The position numbers were made by a program, and so were the translations under genes. Below, piece after piece: positions 49,193 to 55,918 of a stretch of 55,918 bases of DNA. Numbering within the stretch: position 1 is the stretch's first letter; each line of letters begins with the position of its first letter. Source of the stretch: Candidatus Accumulibacter conexus. Lineage in GTDB: Bacteria > Pseudomonadota > Gammaproteobacteria > Burkholderiales > Rhodocyclaceae. The DNA lies in assembly GCA_017592775.1 (NCBI GenBank), contig JAGFNJ010000034.1:1-55918 (forward strand), given 5' to 3'. Under the pieces are notes generated by a model. It did not search any database. It was not told where the DNA came from and saw only the letters and a program-made list of their open reading frames with translations.

Positions 49193-50629
49193 TCAGCAGA
49201 CATCCGACTTGCGCGATCCGCACAGGCCTTTTGGCGGCTGGTAGCCGAGGCGCACTGCTTCGGGTCCGAAGAACTCGGCGTCCGGGTCGCCCTTCTGCGC
49301 GAGTTGTCGGTACAACTGGTAGCAGGCAATGGCGTTGCCGAGCAACCCCGAGTAGCGCAACCACTGTTCGCTGCGCGCCGGGTTTGCCGCGACATCGCCG
49401 CTGCCGGCACGGTAGCTTTCGGCAATCCGTGCCGCCGCGTCCTTGTCGCCACGCAGCGCCTTGCGCATGTCGTCGGCGAAGCGTTCATCGCCGGTACTGA
49501 CGCGAAAGGCGCTCAACGACAGGCGGACGAAGCGGCTTGACAGTGCCCGCAGCGCGTCCTCGGCGCCGGCCAGCGCGACGCGTGCCTGCGGCTCGTAGCG
49601 GCCGTCGGGGTAGGCGCGGAGAAAGTTCTCGGCAGCCTTCTTGATGTCCGCCGGGTTCGGGGCGGCGAGAACGGCCTCGAAGGCCTCGTCTTCGGCGGTG
49701 CGCGGGCCGGTCGTGGCCTTGGCCTTGCCGAGCCGGAAGACGCCGGTCTGACCCTTGGTGATGTGTGGCCGTTGTGCCAGCTTGCGGATGATCGCCAGCG
49801 AGTGGTTGGACATCGTCCGCGCCACGCGCAGCCGGGTGAACTCGAAGACATCGGTGAACGAGATCTCCTGGTCGACATTGCTGAGCACATGCACCAGCTC
49901 GCGCGTGTAAAAGCTGTTCTGGTTCGGGTCGCTCGGTGACAGCGATACCTGGCCGGCGCTGGCCGAGAAAGCGACGATGCAGCCCGTGGGTGCGGTCGAG
50001 TAGTTGAAGGATCCGGCCTTCTCGTCCTCCGATATGCCATCGCGACAGGCGTCGATGACCGCCACCCCAAGCCCCGGATAGCGCTGCGGAAACGCGGCGA
50101 GGACCTCGTCCTGCAGGTTGATCGACTTCTCCTTGGCTTTCGGGTCGTCGCTGGCGACGCCGGAAGGCAGCAGGTAGTTGCGCCCTTCGTACTGCATGCC
50201 GTGGCCGCAGAAATAGACGATGCCGATTCCTCTGCCGTCATCCGGCAGGCCCGCCATCCGCTTGCCGAAGCGCTCGACCGCTGTCGCGAAGCGGGCGCGG
50301 TCGGCATCGTTCTCGACCTGTACGTCGAAGCCATGCAGGCGCAGTGCCGCTTCCAGGTCGCGGCCGTTCTTGCGTGCCGGCTGAATGCTCTTGCCGTCCG
50401 GATAGCTGCCGCAACAGATCAGCAGCGCGATCCGATGATCGGCCAGGCGGCCTGCATCGCGCGCATCGGTTTGCCCACCCGCCGCGGCCGCCCCATCGGC
50501 GGCGATCGCACACCGCGCTGCCACGCCGAGCTGGCTGGACAGCAGCAGGCCGGACGCGCGGGCGAGAAAGCGTCGTCGGAACGGCGAGCAGTGGAATGAT
50601 TCACCTTGCCCTGAAGCTGGAGCCCTCAT
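49193..50629 (-). CDS. Caspase-family (C14) protein with Tat-type signal peptide
   Basis: A 478-residue caspase-like peptidase. The N-terminus has FRRRFLARASGLLLSSQLG, a twin-arginine motif followed by a hydrophobic segment, so export in folded form is likely. The caspase domain (about 63-300) has RIALLICCGSY at its head, the catalytic histidine His143 in YFCGHGMQ and the catalytic cysteine Cys195 in VIDACRD. A tail of about 160 residues has helical pairs (DAAARIAESYRAGSGD, YSGLLGNAIACYQLYRQL) resembling SEL1/TPR repeats. The ATG at 50629 was chosen; the longer frame to 51325 runs through the divergent TpsB gene. It lies between the T6SS OmpA gene and the two-partner secretion pair. Substrate is unknown. 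Confidence 0.88.
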   Translation of the reverse strand: MRAPASGQGESFHCSPFRRRFLARASGLLLSSQLGVAARCAIAADGAAAAGGQTDARDAGRLADHRIALLICCGSYPDGKSIQPARKNGRDLEAALRLHGFDVQVENDADRARFATAVERFGKRMAGLPDDGRGIGIVYFCGHGMQYEGRNYLLPSGVASDDPKAKEKSINLQDEVLAAFPQRYPGLGVAVIDACRDGISEDEKAGSFNYSTAPTGCIVAFSASAGQVSLSPSDPNQNSFYTRELVHVLSNVDQEISFTDVFEFTRLRVARTMSNHSLAIIRKLAQRPHITKGQTGVFRLGKAKATTGPRTAEDEAFEAVLAAPNPADIKKAAENFLRAYPDGRYEPQARVALAGAEDALRALSSRFVRLSLSAFRVSTGDERFADDMRKALRGDKDAAARIAESYRAGSGDVAANPARSEQWLRYSGLLGNAIACYQLYRQLAQKGDPDAEFFGPEAVRLGYQPPKGLCGSRKSDVC

Positions 50630-50963
50630 CTCATCTCGACCAGAAGCGACATGCAACGAGGCGCAAGAATAGCGTGAATTCGCTTGCAGGGGGGGCCTCA
50701 TCGGACGCTTCGGCTGGCCCTTGCCGAAGCACGGTTCGGCCCTGTATCGTGCGCGCCCCGGCGGCACCGGCATGACGCAGCAGCGCGCGCGAATTCGAAG
50801 CAGCGCGCGCCAATTCGGGAAAAAAAGTTGCATCCCTCCGCTGTCGACTTCGTCTATACTCACATCGCCATCATTGTTTGAAGAAGATGCGATGGCGTCA
50901 CGCGATCCTGACGCAGGAGCGGGGGCGGGATCGGGTTGGACGGCTTTCTTGGGGGAGAGCGGG
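50630..50963. other. Divergent promoter region between the caspase gene and tpsB
   Basis: 334 nt without a supportable gene. TATACT at 50855-50860 is a fair -10 for tpsB, without a well-placed -35. A 19-nt direct repeat with one mismatch occurs at 50779-50797 and 50799-50817 (AGCAGCGCGCGC then AATTCG). The tpsB frame runs into the region, but the start at 50964 is better supported. Confidence 0.45.
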
Positions 50964-52664
50964 ATGCACGGCGAAGCACGCGGCCGCGGGTGCTCTTGGT
51001 GGGGCATGGTTCTGGCGGTCCTGTGGCTGCTTATCAGCGATGCGGCGCACGCGCAGGTTGACGCGGGCGGGTTGCTGCGCGACATCCAGGGCACGCCCGG
51101 CCTGCCGAAGCTCGACGACGCCGAGACCGGCAGCGAGCTGCCGCTGCCGAAGCGCGAGATCTCCGACGTCCCCGAGTTGCGCCTCGACGTGGCCGGCTTC
51201 GAGATCGCCGGCGTCAGCGACGACGAAGCCGCCGCCTTGCGCGCCAAGCTCGCCTCCTTCACCGGCAAGGACCGCAGCTTCCAGGATCTGCTCGACGCCG
51301 CCGGCGTGGTCAAGAACCACTTCAACGCCCAGGGCTACCTGCTGGCGCAGGCCTACATCCCCGAACAGAAGATCAGCGACGGCATCGTCCGCATCGTCGT
51401 CCTCCTCGGCCGCCTGGGCAAGATCGACCTCAACTACAACGAGCAGACGCCGGTTTCGCGCGCGCGCATCCAGGGCTACCTCGACCGGCTCCAGGCCGGC
51501 AGCGTCCTGCAGACGCGCGACATGGAACGGGTCCTCTTCCTGATCAACGACCTGCACGGCGTCAGCGCCCGCTCCACGGTCCGCCCGGGCAGCGAACCCG
51601 GAACCGCCGACCTCGTGCTCGACGTCGAACCCGACCAGCGGCTCTCCGGGCAGGTCCAGATCGACGACATGGGATCGCGCTACACCGGCACCAACCGCAT
51701 TACCGGCAGCCTCGTCTTCGGCTCGCCGCTCGGGCTCGGCGACTCGCTGGCGCTGCGCGCCCTCTTCTCGCAGGACGGCGGCACCGGCTACGGCTCCGCC
51801 AGCTACGTCCTGCCGGTCGGCAGCGACGGCCTGCGACTCGGCGTCTCGTACTCGTACCTCGGCTACACCCTGCTCGAGAAGCAGGGCATCCCGTCGGGCG
51901 ACGGCTTGGCCCGTGACATGATGGCCTTCGCCCTCTACCCGATCGTCCGCTCGCGCAACTTCAACGTCTTCGTCCAGGCCGGTTACGACTACCAGAAGTT
52001 CATCGACAACCCCGATGCCGGACTGTCGATCCACCGCACCTCGCGTTCGATCCTGCTCACCCTCAGCGGCGACCTGCGCGACGGACTCTTCGGTGGCGGC
52101 ATCAGCAACTTCTCGCTCGGCTACGTCAACGGCACGCTCGACAACCCGACCGCCGAGGTCACCACCCCGGTGGGCCGTTTCCAGAAGATCAACCCCTTCT
52201 ACTCGCGCCTGCAGGCGGTCGGCGACAGCAAGTTCCTCTTCTTCTTCCGCTACGCCGGCCAGTTCACCCACGACCGGCTCGACAGCTACCAGAAATTCAG
52301 CCTCGGCGGCCCCTTCGGCGTGCGCGCCTACCCGGTCGGCGAAGCGCCGGGCGACGAAGCGCAGATCGTCACCGCCGAACTGCGCTACCCGCTGCCGAAC
52401 TGGGACGGCAAGATCCCCGGCGCGCTGATCGGCGCCCTGTTCTACGACTGGGGACGATCACGGCTCGACATCGACCCGCCGACGAAGGTCGACGACCCGC
52501 CCAACCAGCGCACCCTCTCCGGCTACGGCATCGCCCTCAACTGGGCGACCGCCAAGAGCTGGTCGGCGCAGGGCAGCGTCGCCTGGCGGCAGCAGGGCAC
52601 CCTCGTGAACGACGAAGTCGACCGGCGACCGCGCGTGTACTTCCAGCTCAGTCGCTACTTCTGA
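50964..52664 (+). CDS. Two-partner secretion outer-membrane transporter (TpsB, ShlB/FhaC family)
   Basis: A 566-residue outer-membrane beta-barrel that exports the TpsA protein encoded next. The start at 50964 follows GGGGGAGAG by 4 nt and gives a signal peptide (GMVLAVLWLLISDAAHA). Two POTRA domains follow, with LDVAGFEIAGVSDDEA and VVKNHFNAQGYLLAQAYIP then VLLGRLGKIDLNYNEQ. The barrel begins near residue 240, with LSGQVQIDDMGSRYTGTNRI. The conserved motif GPFGVRAYPVGEAPGDE corresponds to the L6 loop (VRGY type) that reaches the barrel lumen. The protein ends in RVYFQLSRYF, with the terminal Phe of outer-membrane proteins. TpsA starts 28 nt after its stop. Confidence 0.95.
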   Translation: MHGEARGRGCSWWGMVLAVLWLLISDAAHAQVDAGGLLRDIQGTPGLPKLDDAETGSELPLPKREISDVPELRLDVAGFEIAGVSDDEAAALRAKLASFTGKDRSFQDLLDAAGVVKNHFNAQGYLLAQAYIPEQKISDGIVRIVVLLGRLGKIDLNYNEQTPVSRARIQGYLDRLQAGSVLQTRDMERVLFLINDLHGVSARSTVRPGSEPGTADLVLDVEPDQRLSGQVQIDDMGSRYTGTNRITGSLVFGSPLGLGDSLALRALFSQDGGTGYGSASYVLPVGSDGLRLGVSYSYLGYTLLEKQGIPSGDGLARDMMAFALYPIVRSRNFNVFVQAGYDYQKFIDNPDAGLSIHRTSRSILLTLSGDLRDGLFGGGISNFSLGYVNGTLDNPTAEVTTPVGRFQKINPFYSRLQAVGDSKFLFFFRYAGQFTHDRLDSYQKFSLGGPFGVRAYPVGEAPGDEAQIVTAELRYPLPNWDGKIPGALIGALFYDWGRSRLDIDPPTKVDDPPNQRTLSGYGIALNWATAKSWSAQGSVAWRQQGTLVNDEVDRRPRVYFQLSRYF

Positions 52665-52692
52665 ACCCGCAGCAACCGGTACCCGCAGTCCG

Positions 52693-55600
52693 ATGAAATC
52701 CGCCATGGCCAGCAAAGTGAATCGGGAACAGAACCGCAACCATCGCGCAGCGCCGTGCCGCGCCACCCTGCGGCCGATCGTCTTTGCCCTCATGGCCGCC
52801 TTCGGCAGCATTGCCCATGGCCTGCCGACCGACCCCAAGGTCATCGCCGGACAGGCCACCGTCAGCACCAGCAACCCGTCGAGCATGGTGATCAACCAGA
52901 GCAGCGGCAAGGCCGCGATCGACTGGCGGACCTTCAGCGTTGCCGGTCACGAATCGGTGCGCTTCGCGCAGCCCTCGGCGAGCGCGATGACCGTCAACCG
53001 CGTCACCAGCAACGACCCCTCGCAGATCCTCGGCCGCATCAGCGCCCCGGGCTCGGTTTTCCTGATCAACCCGGCGGGTGTGCTGTTCGGCAAGGGCGCC
53101 GTCGTCCATGTCGGCAACCTCGTCGCCAGCACCCTCAACGCCAACCCGCACGACCTGCTCGCCGGCCGCCTGGTCTTCACCGCCGATCCGGCCGGCGCCG
53201 GCGTCGTGCGCAACGAAGGCCAGATCAGCACCCCGGCCGGCGGCAGCGTCTCGCTGATCGGCGCCCGGGTCATCAACAGCGGCCACATCAGCACGCCCGG
53301 CGGCACCACCGGCCTCATTGCCGGCGACAAGGTCGCGCTCGACTTCGACGGCGACGGCCTCGTCCGCTACCAGGTCGACGGCGCGCTGGCGCGCGCCCTC
53401 GTCGAACACTCCGGGCGCATCGACGCCGACGGCGGCCGCGTCGTCATGCAGGCGCGGGCGCGTGACGCGCTGCTCGACACCGTCCTCAACGTCGAGGGCG
53501 TCGTCCGCGCGCGCGGCGTCACCGTGCGCAACGGCGAGATCCATCTCGACGGCGGCGGCAGCGGCGTCGTCAGCGTCAGCGGCCAGCTCGACCCCTCGAC
53601 GCCCGACGTCGCCCGCCAAGGCGGCGAGGTTCGCGTCCTCGGCGACCGCGTCGGGCTGTTCGGGCAGGCGCGCATCGACGCTTCCGGTGCAGCGGGCGGC
53701 GGCACCGTCCTCATCGGCGGCGACTACCAGGGACAGGGCAGCGAGCGCAACGCGACGCAGACCTTTGTCGGCCCCGAAGTGGCCATCACCGCCGATGCCG
53801 GTGCGACCGGCGACGGCGGCAAGGTGATCGTCTGGGCCGACGACTGGACGCGCTACCACGGCACGATCTCGGCCAAGGGTGGCGAGCAGGGCGGCGACGG
53901 CGGCTTCGTCGAGGTTTCCGGCAAGCGGAATCTCACCTTCGATGGCGACGTCGTCACCTCGGCGGCGAAGGGCAGGGCGGGGATGCTCTTGCTCGACCCG
54001 GGGGATCTGTATTTCTCGGCGACAGCGGTGGGTGGGGCGACCGAGTTGCAGGGACCGCAGGTCTTCGAGGTGCCGGCTCACGTGCCACCACCCGCGCAGC
54101 AGGGGGACTTTTACGTCGCGGCGAGCCGCTTTACTCTCGCCGGAACTGGTAGCGCCACTTCCTCCTACACTCTTAAGGCGAACGGGCATTTTATTCTCAA
54201 GACCGATGCCAGCTTCGCCAGTGCTGCCAATCAGACGGTCAGCATTACCGCTGACCGCGGCAGCATCAAGTCGGACCCGTCGGCCGGCAAGGACTTTTCC
54301 ATCTCGACTGCTGGTGCCGACCTCATCCTGACCGCGCAGTCGATGTCCCTGGGTGAGGTTTCCACGGTAGCCGGCTCACTGTCTGGCGCACTGACGATCA
54401 ACGTTACCGGTGTCGGTCAGAGCGCGACGCAGAGCGGTGTGTTCAGCGGCGGGAGCCTGACGAAGCTGGGCTCAGGTACTTTGGAGCTTTCGCAGGCGAA
54501 TGCCTACACGGGCGGCACGACGATCAGTGCTGGGACGTTACAGACCAACGTCGCCTCGGTGCTGCCCAATGGTGGGGCAGTCAGTGTCGGGGCGAGCGGT
54601 GTTCTGGACCTCCAGGGCAAGGACCAGTTGATCGGCAGGCTCTCGGGTGACGGTAAGGTCGATCTCGGGGGCGGTAGGCTGACGGTTGATGGTGGCGACT
54701 TCGGGGGCCAGTTCGTGGGAACGACTGCCGGGCACCTCGACAAGACGAGTGGGGCGCAACTGATCCTGAGGAATTCGAACACCTTGGGGAGCACGACGAT
54801 CCAAGCGGGCACGCTGACGGCGGCCAAGGCGAAAGCGCTGGGAGACGGATCGGTGACGATCCAGGACGGCGGCACGCTGGAGATTGCGAACGTTGCGCTG
54901 GCGCTGGGTTCGTTGGCGAAGATCACGATCGACGGTGGCACGCCCTCGACCGGGGGTGGAGGCACCTTGTCCGGAACGGGCACTCAGGCGAGCTATGCGG
55001 GTGCGCTGGAGCTTGCCATTCCGTCTGGCAGTCCGGGCGCGACGAGGACAAATCTTCGCGCCGACGCCAACGCGGTGCTCACCCTGAGCGGAGAGATTAC
55101 GGGTGGCGCTACCCTGCACAAGGTTGGCGACGGCGAGGTTGTTCTTTCCCCGAGCGCGAAGAACCCATATGGCGGTGGCACGTTCGTCAAAGAAGGCAAG
55201 CTGACCGTCAAGCACGAGGAGGCGCTGGGAGACGGATCGGTGACGATTCAGGACGGGGGCACGCTGGAGATTGCCAACGTTGCGCTGGCGCTGGGTTCGT
55301 TGGCGAAGATCACGATCGACGGTGGCACGCCCTCGACCGGGGGTGGAGGCACCTTGTCCGGAACGGGCACTCAGGCGAGCTATGCGGGTGCGCTGGAGCT
55401 TGCCATTCCGTCTGGCAGTCCGGGCGCGACGAGGACAAGTCTTCGCGCCGACACCAACCAAGTACTCACCCTGACGGGAGAGATTAGGGGTGGCGGTACC
55501 CTGACCAAGGTCGGCGCCGGCAAGGTGGTTCTCGGCAACGACACCAGTGATTACAGCGGCGGTACGACTGTTACTGACGGGACCTTGGCGACGAGCGTCG

Positions 55601-55918
55601 CCTCGGCGCTGCCCGCGTCCTCGGTGCTGCCCAATGGTGGGGCAGTCAGTGTCGGGGCGAGCGGTGTTCTGGACCTCCAGGGCAAGGACCAGTGGATCGG
55701 CAGGCTCTCGGGTGACGGTAAGGTCGATCTCGGGGGCGGTAGGCTGACGGTTGAGGGTGGCGACTTCGGGGGCCAGTTCGTGGGAACGACAGCCGGGCAC
55801 CTCGACAAGACGAGTGGGGCGCAACTGATCCTGAGGAATTCGAACACCTTGGGGAGCACGACGATCCAAGCGGGCACGCTGACGGCGGCCAAGGCGAAAG
55901 CGCTGGGAGACGGATCGG
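52693..55918 (+). CDS. Two-partner secretion exoprotein (TpsA, filamentous haemagglutinin type), incomplete at the window end
   Basis: A large exoprotein open to the last base; 1075 residues are visible. The long signal region (LRPIVFALMAAFGSIAHG) is typical of TpsA. The TPS secretion domain (about 45-300) has VIAGQATVSTSNPSSMVINQ, IDWRTFSVAGHESVRF and FLINPAGVLFGKGA, the NPNG/NPAG element recognised by TpsB. After about residue 590 autotransporter-like beta-strand repeats appear: LGSGTLELSQANAYTGGTTI, then GGTFVKEGKLTV and YSGGTTVTDGTLAT. Near-identical DNA repeats make up this section. It lies directly after tpsB, its cognate transporter. Probably a surface adhesin or toxin-like exoprotein; the C-terminus, which would tell, is outside the window. 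Confidence 0.92.
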   Translation, partial: MKSAMASKVNREQNRNHRAAPCRATLRPIVFALMAAFGSIAHGLPTDPKVIAGQATVSTSNPSSMVINQSSGKAAIDWRTFSVAGHESVRFAQPSASAMTVNRVTSNDPSQILGRISAPGSVFLINPAGVLFGKGAVVHVGNLVASTLNANPHDLLAGRLVFTADPAGAGVVRNEGQISTPAGGSVSLIGARVINSGHISTPGGTTGLIAGDKVALDFDGDGLVRYQVDGALARALVEHSGRIDADGGRVVMQARARDALLDTVLNVEGVVRARGVTVRNGEIHLDGGGSGVVSVSGQLDPSTPDVARQGGEVRVLGDRVGLFGQARIDASGAAGGGTVLIGGDYQGQGSERNATQTFVGPEVAITADAGATGDGGKVIVWADDWTRYHGTISAKGGEQGGDGGFVEVSGKRNLTFDGDVVTSAAKGRAGMLLLDPGDLYFSATAVGGATELQGPQVFEVPAHVPPPAQQGDFYVAASRFTLAGTGSATSSYTLKANGHFILKTDASFASAANQTVSITADRGSIKSDPSAGKDFSISTAGADLILTAQSMSLGEVSTVAGSLSGALTINVTGVGQSATQSGVFSGGSLTKLGSGTLELSQANAYTGGTTISAGTLQTNVASVLPNGGAVSVGASGVLDLQGKDQLIGRLSGDGKVDLGGGRLTVDGGDFGGQFVGTTAGHLDKTSGAQLILRNSNTLGSTTIQAGTLTAAKAKALGDGSVTIQDGGTLEIANVALALGSLAKITIDGGTPSTGGGGTLSGTGTQASYAGALELAIPSGSPGATRTNLRADANAVLTLSGEITGGATLHKVGDGEVVLSPSAKNPYGGGTFVKEGKLTVKHEEALGDGSVTIQDGGTLEIANVALALGSLAKITIDGGTPSTGGGGTLSGTGTQASYAGALELAIPSGSPGATRTSLRADTNQVLTLTGEIRGGGTLTKVGAGKVVLGNDTSDYSGGTTVTDGTLATSVASALPASSVLPNGGAVSVGASGVLDLQGKDQWIGRLSGDGKVDLGGGRLTVEGGDFGGQFVGTTAGHLDKTSGAQLILRNSNTLGSTTIQAGTLTAAKAKALGDGS
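54554..54853. repeat. Long repeat in tpsA, copy 1 (1065-nt period)
   Basis: This 300-nt stretch recurs at 55619-55918 with only three differences seen (T/G, T/G, T/A), an offset of 1065 nt or 355 codons. The second copy runs to the end of the window. Confidence 0.9.
54835..55065. repeat. Internal repeat in tpsA, copy 1 (387-nt period)
   Basis: A 231-nt stretch repeated at 55222-55452 with about four mismatches, an offset of 387 nt or 129 codons. Weaker similarity continues to about 55112 and 55499. Confidence 0.88.
55222..55452. repeat. Internal repeat in tpsA, copy 2 (387-nt period)
   Basis: Second copy of the 231-nt element at 54835-55065. It encodes the same beta-strand segment (GDGSVTIQDGGTLEIANV) and preserves the reading frame. 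Confidence 0.88.
55619..55918. repeat. Long repeat in tpsA, copy 2, cut by the window end
   Basis: Second copy of the 300-nt repeat at 54554-54853. It continues to the last base of the window, so its full length and any further copies are unknown. Confidence 0.9.

Overview
The window is GC-rich (roughly two thirds G+C by eye), with dense, mostly intact coding. The gene order exbB-exbD-lpxK-Trm112-kdsB-adk, a membrane pyrophosphatase, cyanophycin synthetases, a PEP-CTERM surface protein and type VI secretion (T6SS) genes together suggest a betaproteobacterium of the Rhodocyclales, possibly a 'Candidatus Accumulibacter'-like organism. That placement is inference from gene content and order; no 16S rRNA or other taxonomic marker is present.

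Layout. 1-127: 3' tail of a group II intron. 163-2363 (minus): Fe superoxide dismutase and exonuclease VII large subunit. 2668-6484 (plus): ExbB/ExbD energiser, lipid A kinase LpxK, a Trm112-like zinc peptide, CMP-KDO synthetase and adenylate kinase. 6757-9177: proton-pumping pyrophosphatase carrying an OmpA-like C-terminal domain. 9300-12215 (minus): PEBP-family protein, MurJ lipid II flippase and two small membrane proteins of unknown role. 12284-18082 (minus): a giant repetitive PEP-CTERM protein with a sigma-54-like promoter, divergent from a LuxR-type regulator. 19449-28076 (plus): a spermidine-synthase-like protein, then an ABC transporter, a DUF1854 protein and two cyanophycin synthetases. 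28125-35495: FapA/DUF342 protein, glycine-zipper lipoprotein, divergent pseudouridine synthase, HDOD protein, membrane-fused spermidine-synthase-like protein, and a cytochrome c4-like gene with a damaged 5' end. 35760-48907: accessory and membrane half of a T6SS (TagH, PppA, PpkA, TagF, TssM, TssL, TssK, TssJ, OmpA). 49193-50629: a caspase-like protein with a Tat-type signal. 50964-end: a two-partner secretion pair (TpsB and an incomplete, repeat-rich TpsA).

How the genes work together. The first half is housekeeping for envelope biogenesis and phosphate energy. The cyanophycin block looks like one polymer-storage unit: one paralogue keeps the complete polymerase but has lost an N-terminal HxxEH motif, while the other keeps HxxEH but lacks the last Mur-ligase domain and has a changed P-loop. 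The T6SS block holds the membrane complex and the threonine-phosphorylation switch; no sheath, tube, spike, baseplate or ClpV gene is visible here, so those would have to be elsewhere. The right end is surface and secretion biology, with long near-identical internal repeats in two giant adhesin-like proteins.

The observations I rate most worth following are the paired cyanophycin synthetases with complementary lesions, the pyrophosphatase-OmpA fusion, the Tat-signal caspase between two secretion loci, and the exact 537-nt duplication inside the PEP-CTERM gene.
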